Positions 52,727 through 64,000 of a DNA stretch of 64,000 nucleotides are shown here, in pieces. The position numbers were made by a program, and so were the translations under genes. Positions within the stretch are counted from its first letter, which is position 1. Every line of letters begins with the position of its first letter. This stretch comes from Auanema rhodensis (taxonomy: Eukaryota; Nematoda; Chromadorea; Rhabditida; Rhabditidae): contig CAXKVF010000073.1 in the NCBI GenBank assembly GCA_964057225.1, positions 682,001 to 746,000 on the forward strand, written 5' to 3'. The notes below the pieces were generated by a model. It was given only the letters and a program-made list of their open reading frames with translations, searched no databases and had not been told where the DNA came from.

Positions 52727-55700
52727 TTTAGACTAATATGGACAGGAGGAATCTAATTTTGAAAACCGCATCTCTTTATCTTTCACGTGAAGCGAGTAAC
52801 ATACCAAGTGCACATCACGTGTACATTTAATTAGCATAAATTAAAGTTCACGTAAAATTCAAAGTCATGGTTACCATGCACCAATATCAATAAAAATTTG
52901 TTTTTAGACTAATATGGACATGGGGAATCTAATTTTGAAAACCGCATCTCTTTATCTTTCACGTGAAGCGAGTTACATACCAAGTGCACATCACGTGTAC
53001 ATTTAATTAGCATAAATTAAAGTTCACGTATATTTCAAAGTCATGGTTACCATGAACTAATATCAATAAAAATTTGTTTTTAGACTAATATGGACATGGG
53101 GAATCTAATTTTGAAAACCGCATCTCTTTATCTTTCACGTGAAGCGAGTTACATACCAAGTGCACATCACGTGTACATTTAATTAGCATAAATTAAAGTT
53201 CACGTAAATTTCAAAGTCATGGTTACCATGAACCAATATGAATAAAAATTTGTTTTTAGACTAATATGGACATGGGGAATCTAATTTTGAAAACCGCATC
53301 TCTTTATCTTTCACGTGAAGCGAGTTACATACCAAGTGCACATCACGTGTACATTTAATTAGCATAAATTAAAGTTCACGTAAATTTCAAAGTCATGGTT
53401 ACCATGAACCAATATCAATAAAAATTTGTTTTTAGACTAATATGGACATGGGAAAACTAATTTTGAAAACCGCATCTCTTTATCTTTCACGTGAAGCGAG
53501 TTACATACCAAGTGCACATCACGTGTACATTTAATTAGCATAAATTAAAGTTCACGTAAATTTCAAAGTCATGGTTACCATGAACCAATATCAATAAAAA
53601 TTTGTTTTTAGACTAATATGGACATGGGGAATCTAATTTTGAAAACCGCATCTCTTTATCTTTCACGTGAAGCGAGTTACATACCAAGTGCACATCACGT
53701 GTACATTTAATTAGCATAAATTAAAGTTCACGTAAATTTCAAAGTCATGGTTACCATGAACCAATATCAATAAAAATTTGTTTTTAGACTAATATGGAAA
53801 TGGGGAATCTAATTTTGAAAACCGCATCTCTTTATCTTTCACGTGAAGCGAGTTACATACCAAGTGCACATCACGTGTACATTTAATTGGCATAAATTAA
53901 AGTTCACGTAAATTTCAAAGTCATGGTTACCATGCACCAATATCAATAAAAATTTGTTTTTAGACTAATATGGACATGGGGAATCTAATTTTGTAAACCG
54001 CATCTCTTTATCTTTCACGTGAAGCGAGTTACATACCAAGTGCACATCACGTGTACATTTAATTAGCATAAATTAAAGTTCACGTAAAATTCAAAGTCAT
54101 GGTTACCATGAACCAATATCAATAAAAATTTGTTTTTAGACTAATATAGACATGGGGAATCTAATTTTGAAAACCGCATCTCTTTATCTTTCACGTGAAG
54201 CGAGTTACATACCAAGTGCACATCACGTGTACATTTAATTAGCATAAATTAAAGTTCACGTAAATTTCAAAGTCATGGTTACCATGAACCAATATCAATA
54301 AAAATTTGTTTTTAGACTAATATGGACATGGGGAATCTAATTTTGAAAACCGCATCTCTTTATCTTTCACGTGAAGCGAGTTACATACCAAGTGCACATC
54401 ACGTGTACATTTAATTAGCATAAATTAAAGTTCACGTAAATTTCAAAGTCATGGTTACCATGAACCAATATCAATAAAAATTTGTTTTTAGACTAATATG
54501 GACATGGGGAATCTAATTTTGAAAACCCCATCTCTTTATCTTTCACGTGAAGCGAGTTACATACCAAGTGCACATCACGTGTACATTTAATTAGCATAAA
54601 TTAAAGTTCACGTAAATTTCAAAGTCATGGTTACCATGCACCAATATCAATAAAAATTTGTTTTTAGACTAATATGGACATGGGCAATCTAATTTTGAAA
54701 ACCGCATCTCTTTATCTTTCACGTGAAGCGAGTTACATACCAAGTGCACATCACGTGTACATTTAATTAGCATAAATTAAAGTTCACGTAAATTTCAAAG
54801 TCATGGTTACCATGAACCAATATCAATAAAAATTTGTTTTTAGACTAATATGGACATGGGGAATCTAATTTTGAAAACCGCATCTCTTTATCTTTCACGT
54901 GAAGCGAGTTACATACCAAGTGCACATCACGTGTACTATTAATTAGCATAAATTAAAGTTCACGTAAATTTCAAAGTCATGGTTACCATGCACCAATATC
55001 AATAAAAATTTGTTTTTAGACTAATATGGACATGGGGAATCTAATTTTGAAAACCGCATCTCTTTATCTTTCACGTGAAGCGAGTTACATACCAAGTGCA
55101 CATCACGTGTACATTTAATTAGCATAAATTAAAGTTCACGTAAAATTCAAAGTCATGGTTACCATGAACCAATATCAATAAAAATTTGTTTTTAGACTAA
55201 TATGGACATGGGGAATCTAATTTTGAAAACCGCATCTCTTTATCTTTCACGTGAAGCGAGTTACATACCAAGTGCACATCACGTGTACATTTAATTAGCA
55301 TAAATTAAAGTTCATGTAAATTTCAAAGTCATGGTTACCATGCACCAATATCAATAAAAATTTGTTTTTGGACTAATATGGACATGGGGAATCTAATTTT
55401 GAAAACCGCATCTCTTCATCTTTCACGTGAAGCGAGTTACATACCAAGTGCACATCACGTGTACATTTAATTAGCATAAATTAAAGTTCACGTAAATTTC
55501 AAAGTCATGGTTACCATGAACCAATATCAATAAAAATTTGTTTTTAGACTAATATGGACATGGGGAATCTAATTTTGAAAACCGCATCTCTTCATCTTTC
55601 ACGTGAAGCGAGTTACATACCAAGTGCACATCACGTGTACATTTAATTAGCATAAATTAAAGTTCACGTAAATTTCAAAGTCATGGTTACCATGAACCAA

Positions 55701-56246
55701 TATCAATAAAAATTTGTTTTTAGACTAATATGGACATGAGGAATCTAATTTTGAAAACCGCATCTCTTCATCTTTCACGTGAAGCGAGTTACATACCAAG
55801 TGCACATCACGTGTACATTTAATTAGCATAAATTAAAGTTCACGTAAATTTCAAAGTCATGGTTACCATGCACCAATATCAATAAAAATTTGTTTTTAGA
55901 CTAATATGGACATGGGGAATCTAATTTTGAAAACCGCATCTCTTTATCTTTCACGTGAAGCGAGTTACATACCAAGTGCACATCACGTGTACATTTAATT
56001 AGCATAAATTAAAGTTCACGTAAATTTCAAAGTCATGGTTACCATGAACCAATATGAATAAAAATTTGTTTTTAGACTAATATGGACATGGGGAATCTAA
56101 TTTTGAAAACCGCATCTATTTATCTTTCACGTGAAGCGAGTTACATACCAAGTGCACATCACGTGTACATTTAATTAGCATAAATTAAAGTTCACGTAAA
56201 TTTCAAAGTCATGGTTACCATGAACCAATATCAATAAAAATTTGTT
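52727..56246. repeat. Mosaic stretch without a clean HOR
   Basis: It starts with a last t19g unit (52727, with GAGTAAC), then holds mostly single-copy variants: CACGTATATTTC (53029), AATATGAATAAA (53237), GGGAAAACT (53451), GGAAATGGG (53799), TTTTGTAAACC (53990), AAAACCCCA (54524), GGGCAATCT (54683) and TTCATGTAAA (55312). Its a107g+CACC, t131a, g14a string (53783-54310) and TACTATT unit (54839) recall 38295-39526. From 55367 the a4g, t51c, t51c+g21a, c48a string recalls 42343-43222. High private diversity suggests older, less recently homogenised units. Confidence 0.8.
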
Positions 56247-58182
56247 TTTAGACTAATATGGACATGGGGAATCTAATTTTGAAAACCGCATCTCTTTATC
56301 TTTCACGTGAAGCGAGTTACATACCAAGTGCACATCACGTGTACATTTAATTAGCATAAATTAAAGTTCACGTAAATTTCAAAGTCATGGTTACCATGAA
56401 CCAATATCAATAAAAATTTGTTTTTAGACTAATATGGACATGGGGAATCTAATTTTGAAAACCGCATCTCTTTATCTTTCACGTGAAGCGAGTTACATAC
56501 CAAGTGCACATCACGTGTACATTTAATTAGCATAAATTAAAGTTCACGTAAATTTCAAAGTCATGGTTACCATGCACCAATATCAATAAAAATTTGTTTT
56601 TAGACTAATATGGACATGGGGAATCTAATTTTGAGAACCGCATCTCTTTATCTTTCACGTGAAGCGAGTTGCATACCAAGTGCACATCACGTGTACATTT
56701 AATTAGCATAAATTAAAGTTCACGTAAATTTCAAAGTCATGGTTACCATGCACCAATATCAATAAAAATTTGTTTTTAGACTAATATGGACATGGGGAAT
56801 CTAATTTTGAAAACCGCATCTCTTTATCTTTCACGTGAAGCGAGTTACATACCAAGTGCACATCACGTGTACATTTAATTAGCATAAATTAAAGTTCACG
56901 TAAAATTCAAAGTCATGGTTACCATGAACCAATATCAATAAAAATTTGTTTTTAGACTAATATGGACAAGGGGAATCTAATTTTGAAAACCGCATCTCTT
57001 TATCTTTCACGTGAAGCGAGTTACATACCAAGTGCACATCACGTGTACATTTAATTAGCATAAATTAAAGTTCACGTAAATTTCAAAGTCATGGTTACCA
57101 TGAAGCAATATCAATAAAAATTTGTTTTTAGACTAATATGGACATGGGGAATCTAATTTTGAAAACCGCATCTCTTTATCTTTCACGTGAAGCGAGTTAC
57201 ATACCAAGTGCACATCACGTGTACATTTAATTAGCATAAATTAAAGTTCACGTAAATTTCAAAGTCATGGTTACCATGAACCAATATCAATAAAAATTTG
57301 TTTTTAGACTAATATGGACATGGGGAATCTAATTTTGAAAACCGCATCTCTTTATCTTTCACGTGAAGCGAGTTACATACCAAGTGCACATCACGTGTAC
57401 ATTTAATTAGCATAAATTAAAGTTCACGTAAATTTCAAAGTCATGGTTACCATGAACTAATATCAATAAAAATTTGTTTTTAGACTTATATGGACATGGG
57501 GAATCTAATTTTGAAAACCGCATCTCTTTATCTTTCACGTGAAGCGAGTTACATACCAAGTGCACATCACGTGTACATTTAATTAGCATAAATTAAAGTT
57601 CACGTAAATTTCAAAGTCATGGTTACCATGAAGCAATATCAATAAAAATTTGTTTTTAGACTAATATGGACAGGGGGAATCTAATTTCGAAAACCGCATC
57701 TCTTTATCTTTCACGTGAAGCGAGTTACATACCAAGTGCACATCACGTGTACATTTAATTAGCATAAATTTAAGTTCACGTAAAATTCAAAGTCATGGTT
57801 ACCATGAACCAATATCAATAAAAATTTGTTTTTAGACTAATATGGACATGGGGAATCTAATTTTGAAAACCGTATCTCTTTATCTTTCACGTGAAGCGAG
57901 TTACATACCAAGTGCACATCACGTGTACATTTAATTAGCATAAATTAAAGTTCACGTAAAATTCAAAGTCATGGTTACCATGAACCAATATCAATAAAAA
58001 TTTGTTTTTAGACTAATATGGACATGGGGAATCTAATTTTGAAAACCGCATCTCTTTATCTTTCACGTGAAGCGAGTTACATACCAAGTGCACATCACGT
58101 GTACATTTAATTAGCATAAATTAAAGTTCACGTAAATTTCAAAGTCATGGTTACCATGAACTAATATCAATAAAAATTTGTT
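56247..58182. repeat. 11-unit segment, copy B (partner of 46391-48326)
   Basis: This has the same unit order as copy A, 9856 bp upstream. Private changes are CTTATA instead of CTAATA at 57487, which removes a minus-strand stop and makes a chance 60-codon reading frame, and TTTCGAAAA plus AAATTTAAG in the unit at 57655. The segment leads into a second run of the t19g/c43t 4-mer, as copy A does. Confidence 0.87.
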
Positions 58183-59766
58183 TTTAGACTAATATGGACA
58201 TGGGGAATCTAATTTTGAAAACCGCATCTCTTTATCTTTCACGTGAAGCGAGTTACATACCAAGTGCACATCACGTGTACATTTAATTAGCATAAATTAA
58301 AGTTCACGTAAATTTCAAAGTCATGGTTACCATGAAGCAATATCAATAAAAATTTGTTTTTAGACTAATATGGACAGGGGGAATCTAATTTTGAAAACCG
58401 CATCTCTTTATCTTTCACGTGAAGCGAGTTACATACCAAGTGCACATCACGTGTACATTTAATTAGCATAAATTAAAGTTCACGTAAAATTCAAAGTCAT
58501 GGTTACCATGAACCAATATCAATAAAAATTTGTTTTTAGACTAATATGGACATGGGGAATCTAATTTTGAAAACCGTATCTCTTTATCTTTCACGTGAAG
58601 CGAGTTACATACCAAGTGCACATCACGTGTACATTTAATTAGCATAAATTAAAGTTCACGTAAAATTCAAAGTCATGGTTACCATGAACCAATATCAATA
58701 AAAATTTGTTTTTAGACTAATATGGACATGGGGAATCTAATTTTGAAAACCGCATCTCTTTATCTTTCACGTGAAGCGAGTTACATACCAAGTGCACATC
58801 ACGTGTACATTTAATTAGCATAAATTAAAGTTCACGTAAATTTCAAAGTCATGGTTACCATGAACTAATATCAATAAAAATTTGTTTTTAGACTAATATG
58901 GACATGGGGAATCTAATTTTGAAAACCGCATCTCTTTATCTTTCACGTGAAGCGAGTTACATACCAAGTGCACATCACGTGTACATTTAATTAGCATAAA
59001 TTAAAGTTCACGTAAATTTCAAAGTCATGGTTACCATGAAGCAATATCAATAAAAATTTGTTTTTAGACTAATATGGACAGGGGGAATCTAATTTTGAAA
59101 ACCGCATCTCTTTATCTTTCACGTGAAGCGAGTTACATACCAAGTGCACATCACGTGTACATTTAATTAGCATAAATTAAAGTTCACGTAAAATTCAAAG
59201 TCATGGTTACCATGAACCAATATCAATAAAAATTTGTTTTTAGACTAATATGGACATGGGGAATCTAATTTTGAAAACCGTATCTCTTTATCTTTCACGT
59301 GAAGCGAGTTACATACCAAGTGCACATCACGTGTACATTTAATTAGCATAAATTAAAGTTCACGTAAAATTCAAAGTCATGGTTACCATGAACCAATATC
59401 AATAAAAATTAGTTTTTAGACTAATATGGACATGGGGAATCTAATTTTGAAAACCGCATCTCTTTATCTTTCACGTGAAGCGAGTTACATACCAAGTGCA
59501 CATCACGTGTACATTTAATTAGCATAAATTAAAGTTCACGTAAATTTCAAAGTCATGGTTACCATGAACTAATATCAATAAAAATTTGTTTTTAGACTAA
59601 TATGGACATGGGGAATCTAATTTTGAAAACCGCATCTCTTTATCTTTCACGTGAAGCGAGTTACATACCAAGTGCACATCACGTGTACATTTAATTAGCA
59701 TAAATTAAAGTTCACGTAAATTTCAAAGTCATGGTTACCATGAAGCAATATCAATAAAAATTTGTT
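57655..59766. repeat. 4-mer HOR, second run, three tandem units (704 bp each)
   Basis: Units at 57655, 58359 and 59063 each hold t19g+t131a+AACC, c43t+t131a+AACC, AACT, AAGC. This is the same 4-mer as 49207-52726, so the HOR exists as two runs about 5 kb apart. A fourth unit begins at 59767 with ACAGGAGG+t131a and then breaks off. Private changes are AAATTAGTTTTT (59411) and AAAATCTGTTTTT (59938). Confidence 0.92.
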
Positions 59767-59942
59767 TTTAGACTAATATGGACAGGAGGAATCTAATTTT
59801 GAAAACCGCATCTCTTTATCTTTCACGTGAAGCGAGTTACATACCAAGTGCACATCACGTGTACATTTAATTAGCATAAATTAAAGTTCACGTAAAATTC
59901 AAAGTCATGGTTACCATGAACCAATATCAATAAAAATCTGTT
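59767..59942. repeat. Junction monomer between the 4-mer and the 7-mer
   Basis: This single t19g+g21a+t131a+AACC unit resembles those at 47799, 49207 and 52727. At 52727 too, the ACAGGAGG form is the last t19g unit of a 4-mer run. That suggests a shared array edge copied to both places. Confidence 0.7.
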
Positions 59943-62406
59943 TTTAGACTAATATGGACATGGGGAATCTAATTTTGAAAACCGCATCTCTTTATCTTTC
60001 ACGTGAAGCGAGTTACATACCAAGTGCACATCACGTGTACATTTAATTAGCATAAATTAAAGTTCACGTAAAATTCAAAGTCATGGTTACCATGCACCAA
60101 TATCAATAAAAATTTGTTTTTAGACTAATATGGACATGGGGAATCTAATTTTGAAAACCGCATCTCTTTATCTTTCACGTGAAGCGAGTTACATACCAAG
60201 TGCACATCACGTGTACATTTAATTAGCATAAATTAAAGTTCACGTAAATTTCAAAGTCATGGTTACCATGAACCAATATCAATAAAAATTTGTTTTTAGA
60301 CTAATATGGACATGGGGAATCTAATTTTGAAAACCGCATCTCTTTATCTTTCACGTGAAGCGAGCTACATACCAAGTGCACATCACGTGTACATTTAATT
60401 AGCATAAATTAAAGTTCACGTAAATTTCAAAGTCATGGTTACCATGAAGCAATATCAATAAAAATTTGTTTTTAGACTAATATGGACATGGGGAATCTAA
60501 TTTTGAAAACCGCATCTCTTTATCTTTCACGTGAAGCGAGTTACATACCAAGTGCACATCACGTGTACATTTAATTAGCATAAATTAAAGTTCACGTAAA
60601 TTTCAAAGTCATGGTTACCATGAAGCAATATCAATAAAAATTTGTTTTTAGACTAATATGGACATGGGGAATCTAATTTTGAAAACCGCATCTCTTTATC
60701 TTTCACGTGAAGCGAGTTACATACCATGTGCACATCACGTGTACATTTAATTAGCATAAATTAAAGTTCACGTAAATTTCAAAGTCATGGTTACCATGAA
60801 GCAATATCAATAAAAATTTGTTTTTAGACTAATATGGACATGGGGAATCTAATTTCGAAAACCGCATCTCTTTATCTTTCACGTGAAGCGAGTTACATAC
60901 CATGTGCACATCACGTGTACATTTAATTAGCATAAATTAAAGTTCACGTAAATTTCAAAGTCATGGTTACCATGAAGCAATATCAATAAAAATTTGTTTT
61001 TAGACTAATATGGACATGGGGAATCTAATTTCGAAAACCGCATCTCTTTATCTTTCACGTGAAGCGAGTTACATACCATGTGCACATCACGTGTACATTT
61101 AATTAGCATAAATTAAAGTTCACGTAAATTTCAAAGTCATGGTTACCATGAACCAATATCAATAAAAATTTGTTTTTAGACTAATATGGACATGGGGAAT
61201 CTAATTTTGAAAACCGCATCTCTTTATCTTTCACGTGAAGCGAGTTACATACCAAGTGCACATCACGTGTACATTTAATTAGCATAAATTAAAGTTCACG
61301 TAAAATTCAAAGTCATGGTTACCATGCACCAATATCAATAAAAATTTGTTTTTAGACTAATATGGACATGGGGAATCTAATTTTGAAAACCGCATCTCTT
61401 TATCTTTCACGTGAAGCGAGTTACATACCAAGTGCACATCACGTGTACATTTAATTAGCATAAATTAAAGTTCACGTAAATTTCAAAGTCATGGTTACCA
61501 TGAACCAATATCAATAAAAATTTGTTTTTAGACTAATATGGACATGGGGAATCTAATTTTGAAAACCGCATCTCTTTATCTTTCACGTGAAGCGAGCTAC
61601 ATACCAAGTGCACATCACGTGTACATTTAATTAGCATAAATTAAAGTTCACGTAAATTTCAAAGTCATGGTTACCATGAAGCAATATCAATAAAAATTTG
61701 TTTTTAGACTAATATGGACATGGGGAATCTAATTTTGAAAACCGCATCTCTTTATCTTTCACGTGAAGCGAGTTACATACCAAGTGCACATCACGTGTAC
61801 ATTTAATTAGCATAAATTAAAGTTCACGTAAATTTCAAAGTCATGGTTACCATGAAGCAATATCAATAAAAATTTGTTTTTAGACTAATATGGACATGGG
61901 GAATCTAATTTTGAAAACCGCATCTCTTTATCTTTCACGTGAAGCGAGTTACATACCATGTGCACATCACGTGTACATTTAATTAGCATAAATTAAAGTT
62001 CACGTAAATTTCAAAGTCATGGTTACCATGAAGCAATATCAATAAAAATTTGTTTTTAGACTAATATGGACATGGGGAATCTAATTTCGAAAACCGCATC
62101 TCTTTATCTTTCACGTGAAGCGAGTTACATACCATGTGCACATCACGTGTACATTTAATTAGCATAAATTAAAGTTCACGTAAATTTCAAAGTCATGGTT
62201 ACCATGAAGCAATATCAATAAAAATTTGTTTTTAGACTAATATGGACATGGGGAATCTAATTTCGAAAACCGCATCTCTTTATCTTTCACGTGAAGCGAG
62301 TTACATACCATGTGCACATCACGTGTACATTTAATTAGCATAAATTAAAGTTCACGTAAATTTCAAAGTCATGGTTACCATGAACCAATATCAATAAAAA
62401 TTTGTT
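59943..62406. repeat. 7-mer HOR, two tandem units (1232 bp each)
   Basis: The units 59943-61174 and 61175-62406 each hold t131a+CACC, AACC, GAGCTAC+AAGC, AAGC, a81t+AAGC, t34c+a81t+AAGC, t34c+a81t+AACC. I noticed no difference between the two, so the duplication is very recent. The a81t change (CCATGTGC) occurs only from 60647 on. It makes ATGTGCACAT, and t34c makes TTTCGAAA, so two new palindromes were amplified together. Confidence 0.94.
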
Positions 62407-63110
62407 TTTAGACTAATATGGACATGGGGAATCTAATTTTGAAAACCGCATCTCTTTATCTTTCACGTGAAGCGAGTTACATACCAAGTGCACATCACGT
62501 GTACATTTAATTAGCATAAATTAAAGTTCACGTAAATTTCAAAGTCATGGTTACCATGAAGCAATATCAATAAAAATTTGTTTTTAGACTAATATGGACA
62601 TGGGGAATCTAATTTTGAAAACCGCATCTCTTTATCTTTCACGTGAAGCGAGTTACATACCATGTGCACATCACGTGTACATTTAATTAGCATAAATTGA
62701 AGTTCACGTAAATTTCAAAGTCATGGTTACCATGAAGCAATATCAATAAAAATTTGTTTTTAGACTAATATGGACATGGGGAATCTAATTTCGAAAACCG
62801 CATCTCTTTATCTTTCACGTGAAGCGAGTTACATACCATGTGCACATCACGTGTACATTTAATTAGCATAAATTAAAGTTCACGTAAATTTCAAAGTCAT
62901 GGTTACCATGAAGCAATATCAATAAAAATTTGTTTTTAGACTAATATGGACATGGGGAATCTAATTTCGAAAACCGCATCTCTTTATCTTTCACGTGAAG
63001 CGAGTTACATACCATGTGCACATCACGTGTACATTTAATTAGCATAAATTAAAGTTCACGTAAATTTCAAAGTCATGGTTACCATGAACCAATATCAATA
63101 AAAATTTGTT
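62407..63110. repeat. 4-monomer derivative of the 7-mer
   Basis: The order AAGC, a81t+AAGC, t34c+a81t+AAGC, t34c+a81t+AACC equals the last four monomers of the 7-mer unit. The first three monomers are missing. One private change, AAATTGAAG, is seen at about 62699. It is in direct tandem with the second 7-mer unit. Confidence 0.92.
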
Positions 63111-63462
63111 TTTAGACTAATATGGACATGGGGAATCTAATTTTGAAAACCGCATCTCTTTATCTTTCACGTGAAGCGAGTTACATACCAAGTGCACATC
63201 ACGTGTACATTTAATTAGCATAAATTAAAGTTCACGTAAATTTCAAAGTCATGGTTACCATGAAGCAATATCAATAAAAATTTGTTTTTAGACTAATATG
63301 GACATGGGGAATCTAATTTCGAAAACCGCATCTCTTTATCTTTCACGTGAAGCGAGTTACATACCATGTGCACATCACGTGTACATTTAATTAGCATAAA
63401 TTAAAGTTCACGTAAATTTCAAAGTCATGGTTACCATGAACCAATATCAATAAAAATTTGTT
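63111..63462. repeat. 2-monomer derivative of the 7-mer
   Basis: AAGC is followed by t34c+a81t+AACC, the first and last members of the preceding 4-monomer string with the middle two lost. It ends the a81t class in this window. Confidence 0.9.
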
Positions 63463-63990
63463 TTTAGACTAATATGGACATGGGGAATCTAATTTTGAAA
63501 ACCGCATCTCTTTATCTTTCACGTGAAGCGAGTTACATACCAAGTGCACATCACGTGTACATTTAATTAGCATAAATTAAAGTTCACGTAAATTTCAAAG
63601 TCATGGTTACCATGCACCAATATCAATAAAAATTTGTTTTTAGACTAATATAGACATGGGGAATCTAATTTTGAAAACCGCATCTCTTTATCTTTCACGT
63701 GAAGCGAGTTACATACCAAGTGCACATCACGTGTACATTTAATTAGCATAAATTAAAGTTCACGTAAATTTCAAAGTCATGGTTACCATGAACCAATATC
63801 AATAAAAATTTGTTTTTAGACTAATATGGACATGGGGAATCTAATTTTGAAAACCGCATCTCTTTATCTTTCACGTGAAGCGAGTTACATACCAAGTGCA
63901 CATCACGTGTACATTTAATTAGCATAAATTAAAGTTCACGTAAATTTCAAAGTCATGGTTACCATGAAGCAATATCAATAAAAATTTGTT
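63463..63990. repeat. Last three full monomers
   Basis: The units are CACC with no other change, g14a+AACC (63652) and AAGC. The g14a change was last seen at 54148. No HOR can be assigned because the window ends. Confidence 0.8.
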
Positions 63991-64000
63991 TTTAGACTAA
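63991..64000. repeat. First 10 bases of the next monomer
   Basis: TTTAGACTAA, identical to the first ten bases of the window, shows that the array continues beyond the right edge in the same register. The left edge likewise starts exactly at this phase. Confidence 0.95.

Larger units (their letters stand above)
1..64000. repeat. 176-bp satellite array filling the whole window
   Basis: The TTTAGACTAA start recurs every 176 bp from base 1 to base 63991, giving 364 units and a 10-base stub. All units run in the same orientation and no non-satellite base interrupts them. Only two units change length: 179 bp at 5281 and 99 bp at 20772. Divergence is mostly single substitutions, typically 0-5 per unit, at a limited set of positions shared by many units. 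The unit is 31.8% G+C. Both array edges lie outside the window. Arrays of this size, with units near one nucleosome repeat and HOR structure, are known from eukaryotic centromeres and heterochromatin. A centromeric role here is inference, because chromatin data are needed to assign it. There is no gene anywhere in the array. Confidence 0.99.

Noticed and set aside
57407-57589. A 60-codon minus-strand reading frame
   Set aside because: It lies wholly within two satellite monomers and exists only because the A to T change at 57487 removes a stop present in the other units. It has no homology that I recognise, no coding signature and no conservation in other units.
1-64000. CRISPR array
   Set aside because: The whole 176-bp unit is conserved. 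There is no short repeat with unique spacers and no cas genes, and the unit is far too long.
1-64000. Transposable element or LTR remnants
   Set aside because: No reading frame, terminal repeat, target-site duplication or primer-binding site interrupts the array. The period never breaks apart from the two noted units.
1-64000. rRNA or tRNA genes, or telomere repeats
   Set aside because: No unit resembles 5S rRNA or tRNA A/B boxes in a foldable gene, and no telomere-type short repeat is present.
1-64000. Assignment to a known satellite family or species
   Set aside because: The 176-bp length resembles several plant and animal centromere repeats, but I recall no sequence match. Length alone is not evidence. 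A BLAST search against satellite databases would decide.
1-64000. Inversions or strand switches within the array
   Set aside because: Every monomer read has the same orientation. No reversed unit was found.

Overview
The window is a single uninterrupted array of satellite DNA. One 176-bp unit is repeated head to tail, always in the same orientation, from the first base to the last. I placed every unit start by eye: 364 units plus the first 10 bases of a 365th. All are 176 bp except one of 179 bp (+3 A, unit at 5281) and one of 99 bp (77-bp deletion, unit at 20772). The arithmetic closes exactly: 364 x 176 + 3 - 77 = 63990. The unit has 56 G+C (31.8%), and units usually differ from the consensus at 0-5 bases. 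There is no credible protein gene, RNA gene, transposon or CRISPR array. Every frame is stopped within about one or two units.

Organism: a long, register-perfect satellite with nested higher-order repeats (HORs) points to a eukaryotic chromosome, most likely (peri)centromeric or other constitutive heterochromatin. I do not recognise the monomer and name no species. From memory it is not human alpha satellite, Arabidopsis CEN178 or a telomere repeat. CpG is not depleted (5 per unit against about 4.4 expected from 30 C and 26 G). That fits either weak CpG methylation or recent homogenisation.

Coordinates inside the unit are counted from the TTTAGACTAA at base 1. Each unit carries five short symmetric elements: TTAG-a-CTAA (2-10), TTCACGTGAA (56-65), GTGCAC followed by ATCACGTG (82-95), TTTAATT-N6-AATTAAA (100-119) and TCATGGT-t-ACCATGA (139-153). 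CACGT occurs three times, at 58, 90 and 123, which is 32-33 bp or about three helical turns apart. Diagnostic substitutions are written as consensus base, unit position, variant base (for example t131a). Unit positions 153-156 carry four common alleles: AACC, AACT, AAGC and CACC.

Layout by unit type. 1-15.1 kb: a114t/g15a/t131c units and t100a/t2c units, in blocks including an 11-mer and a 6-mer tandem duplication and a 13-unit copy about 5.6 kb away. 15.1-17.8 kb: nearly uniform AACC units with a 4-mer. 17.8-38 kb: a recurring 6-mer theme (t51c, a52t, t100a, t2c/c85a, g42a, AACT) with 3-mer and 5-mer derivatives. 38.3-41.6 kb: g14a and t131a units, ending in a dimer HOR. 41.6-47.3 kb: a variable-length 8-11-mer family. 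47.3-52.9 kb: an 8-mer grading into a 4-mer HOR (t19g, c43t/t131a). 52.9-56.2 kb: a mosaic of earlier types. 56.2-59.9 kb: a second copy of the 46-50 kb material about 9.86 kb away, with the 4-mer again. 59.9-63.5 kb: a fresh 7-mer HOR that shrinks to 4-mer and 2-mer derivatives. This pattern is what unequal exchange and local segmental amplification are expected to leave. No coding system was found. The interest lies in the evolution of the array and the dyad-rich, helically phased monomer.
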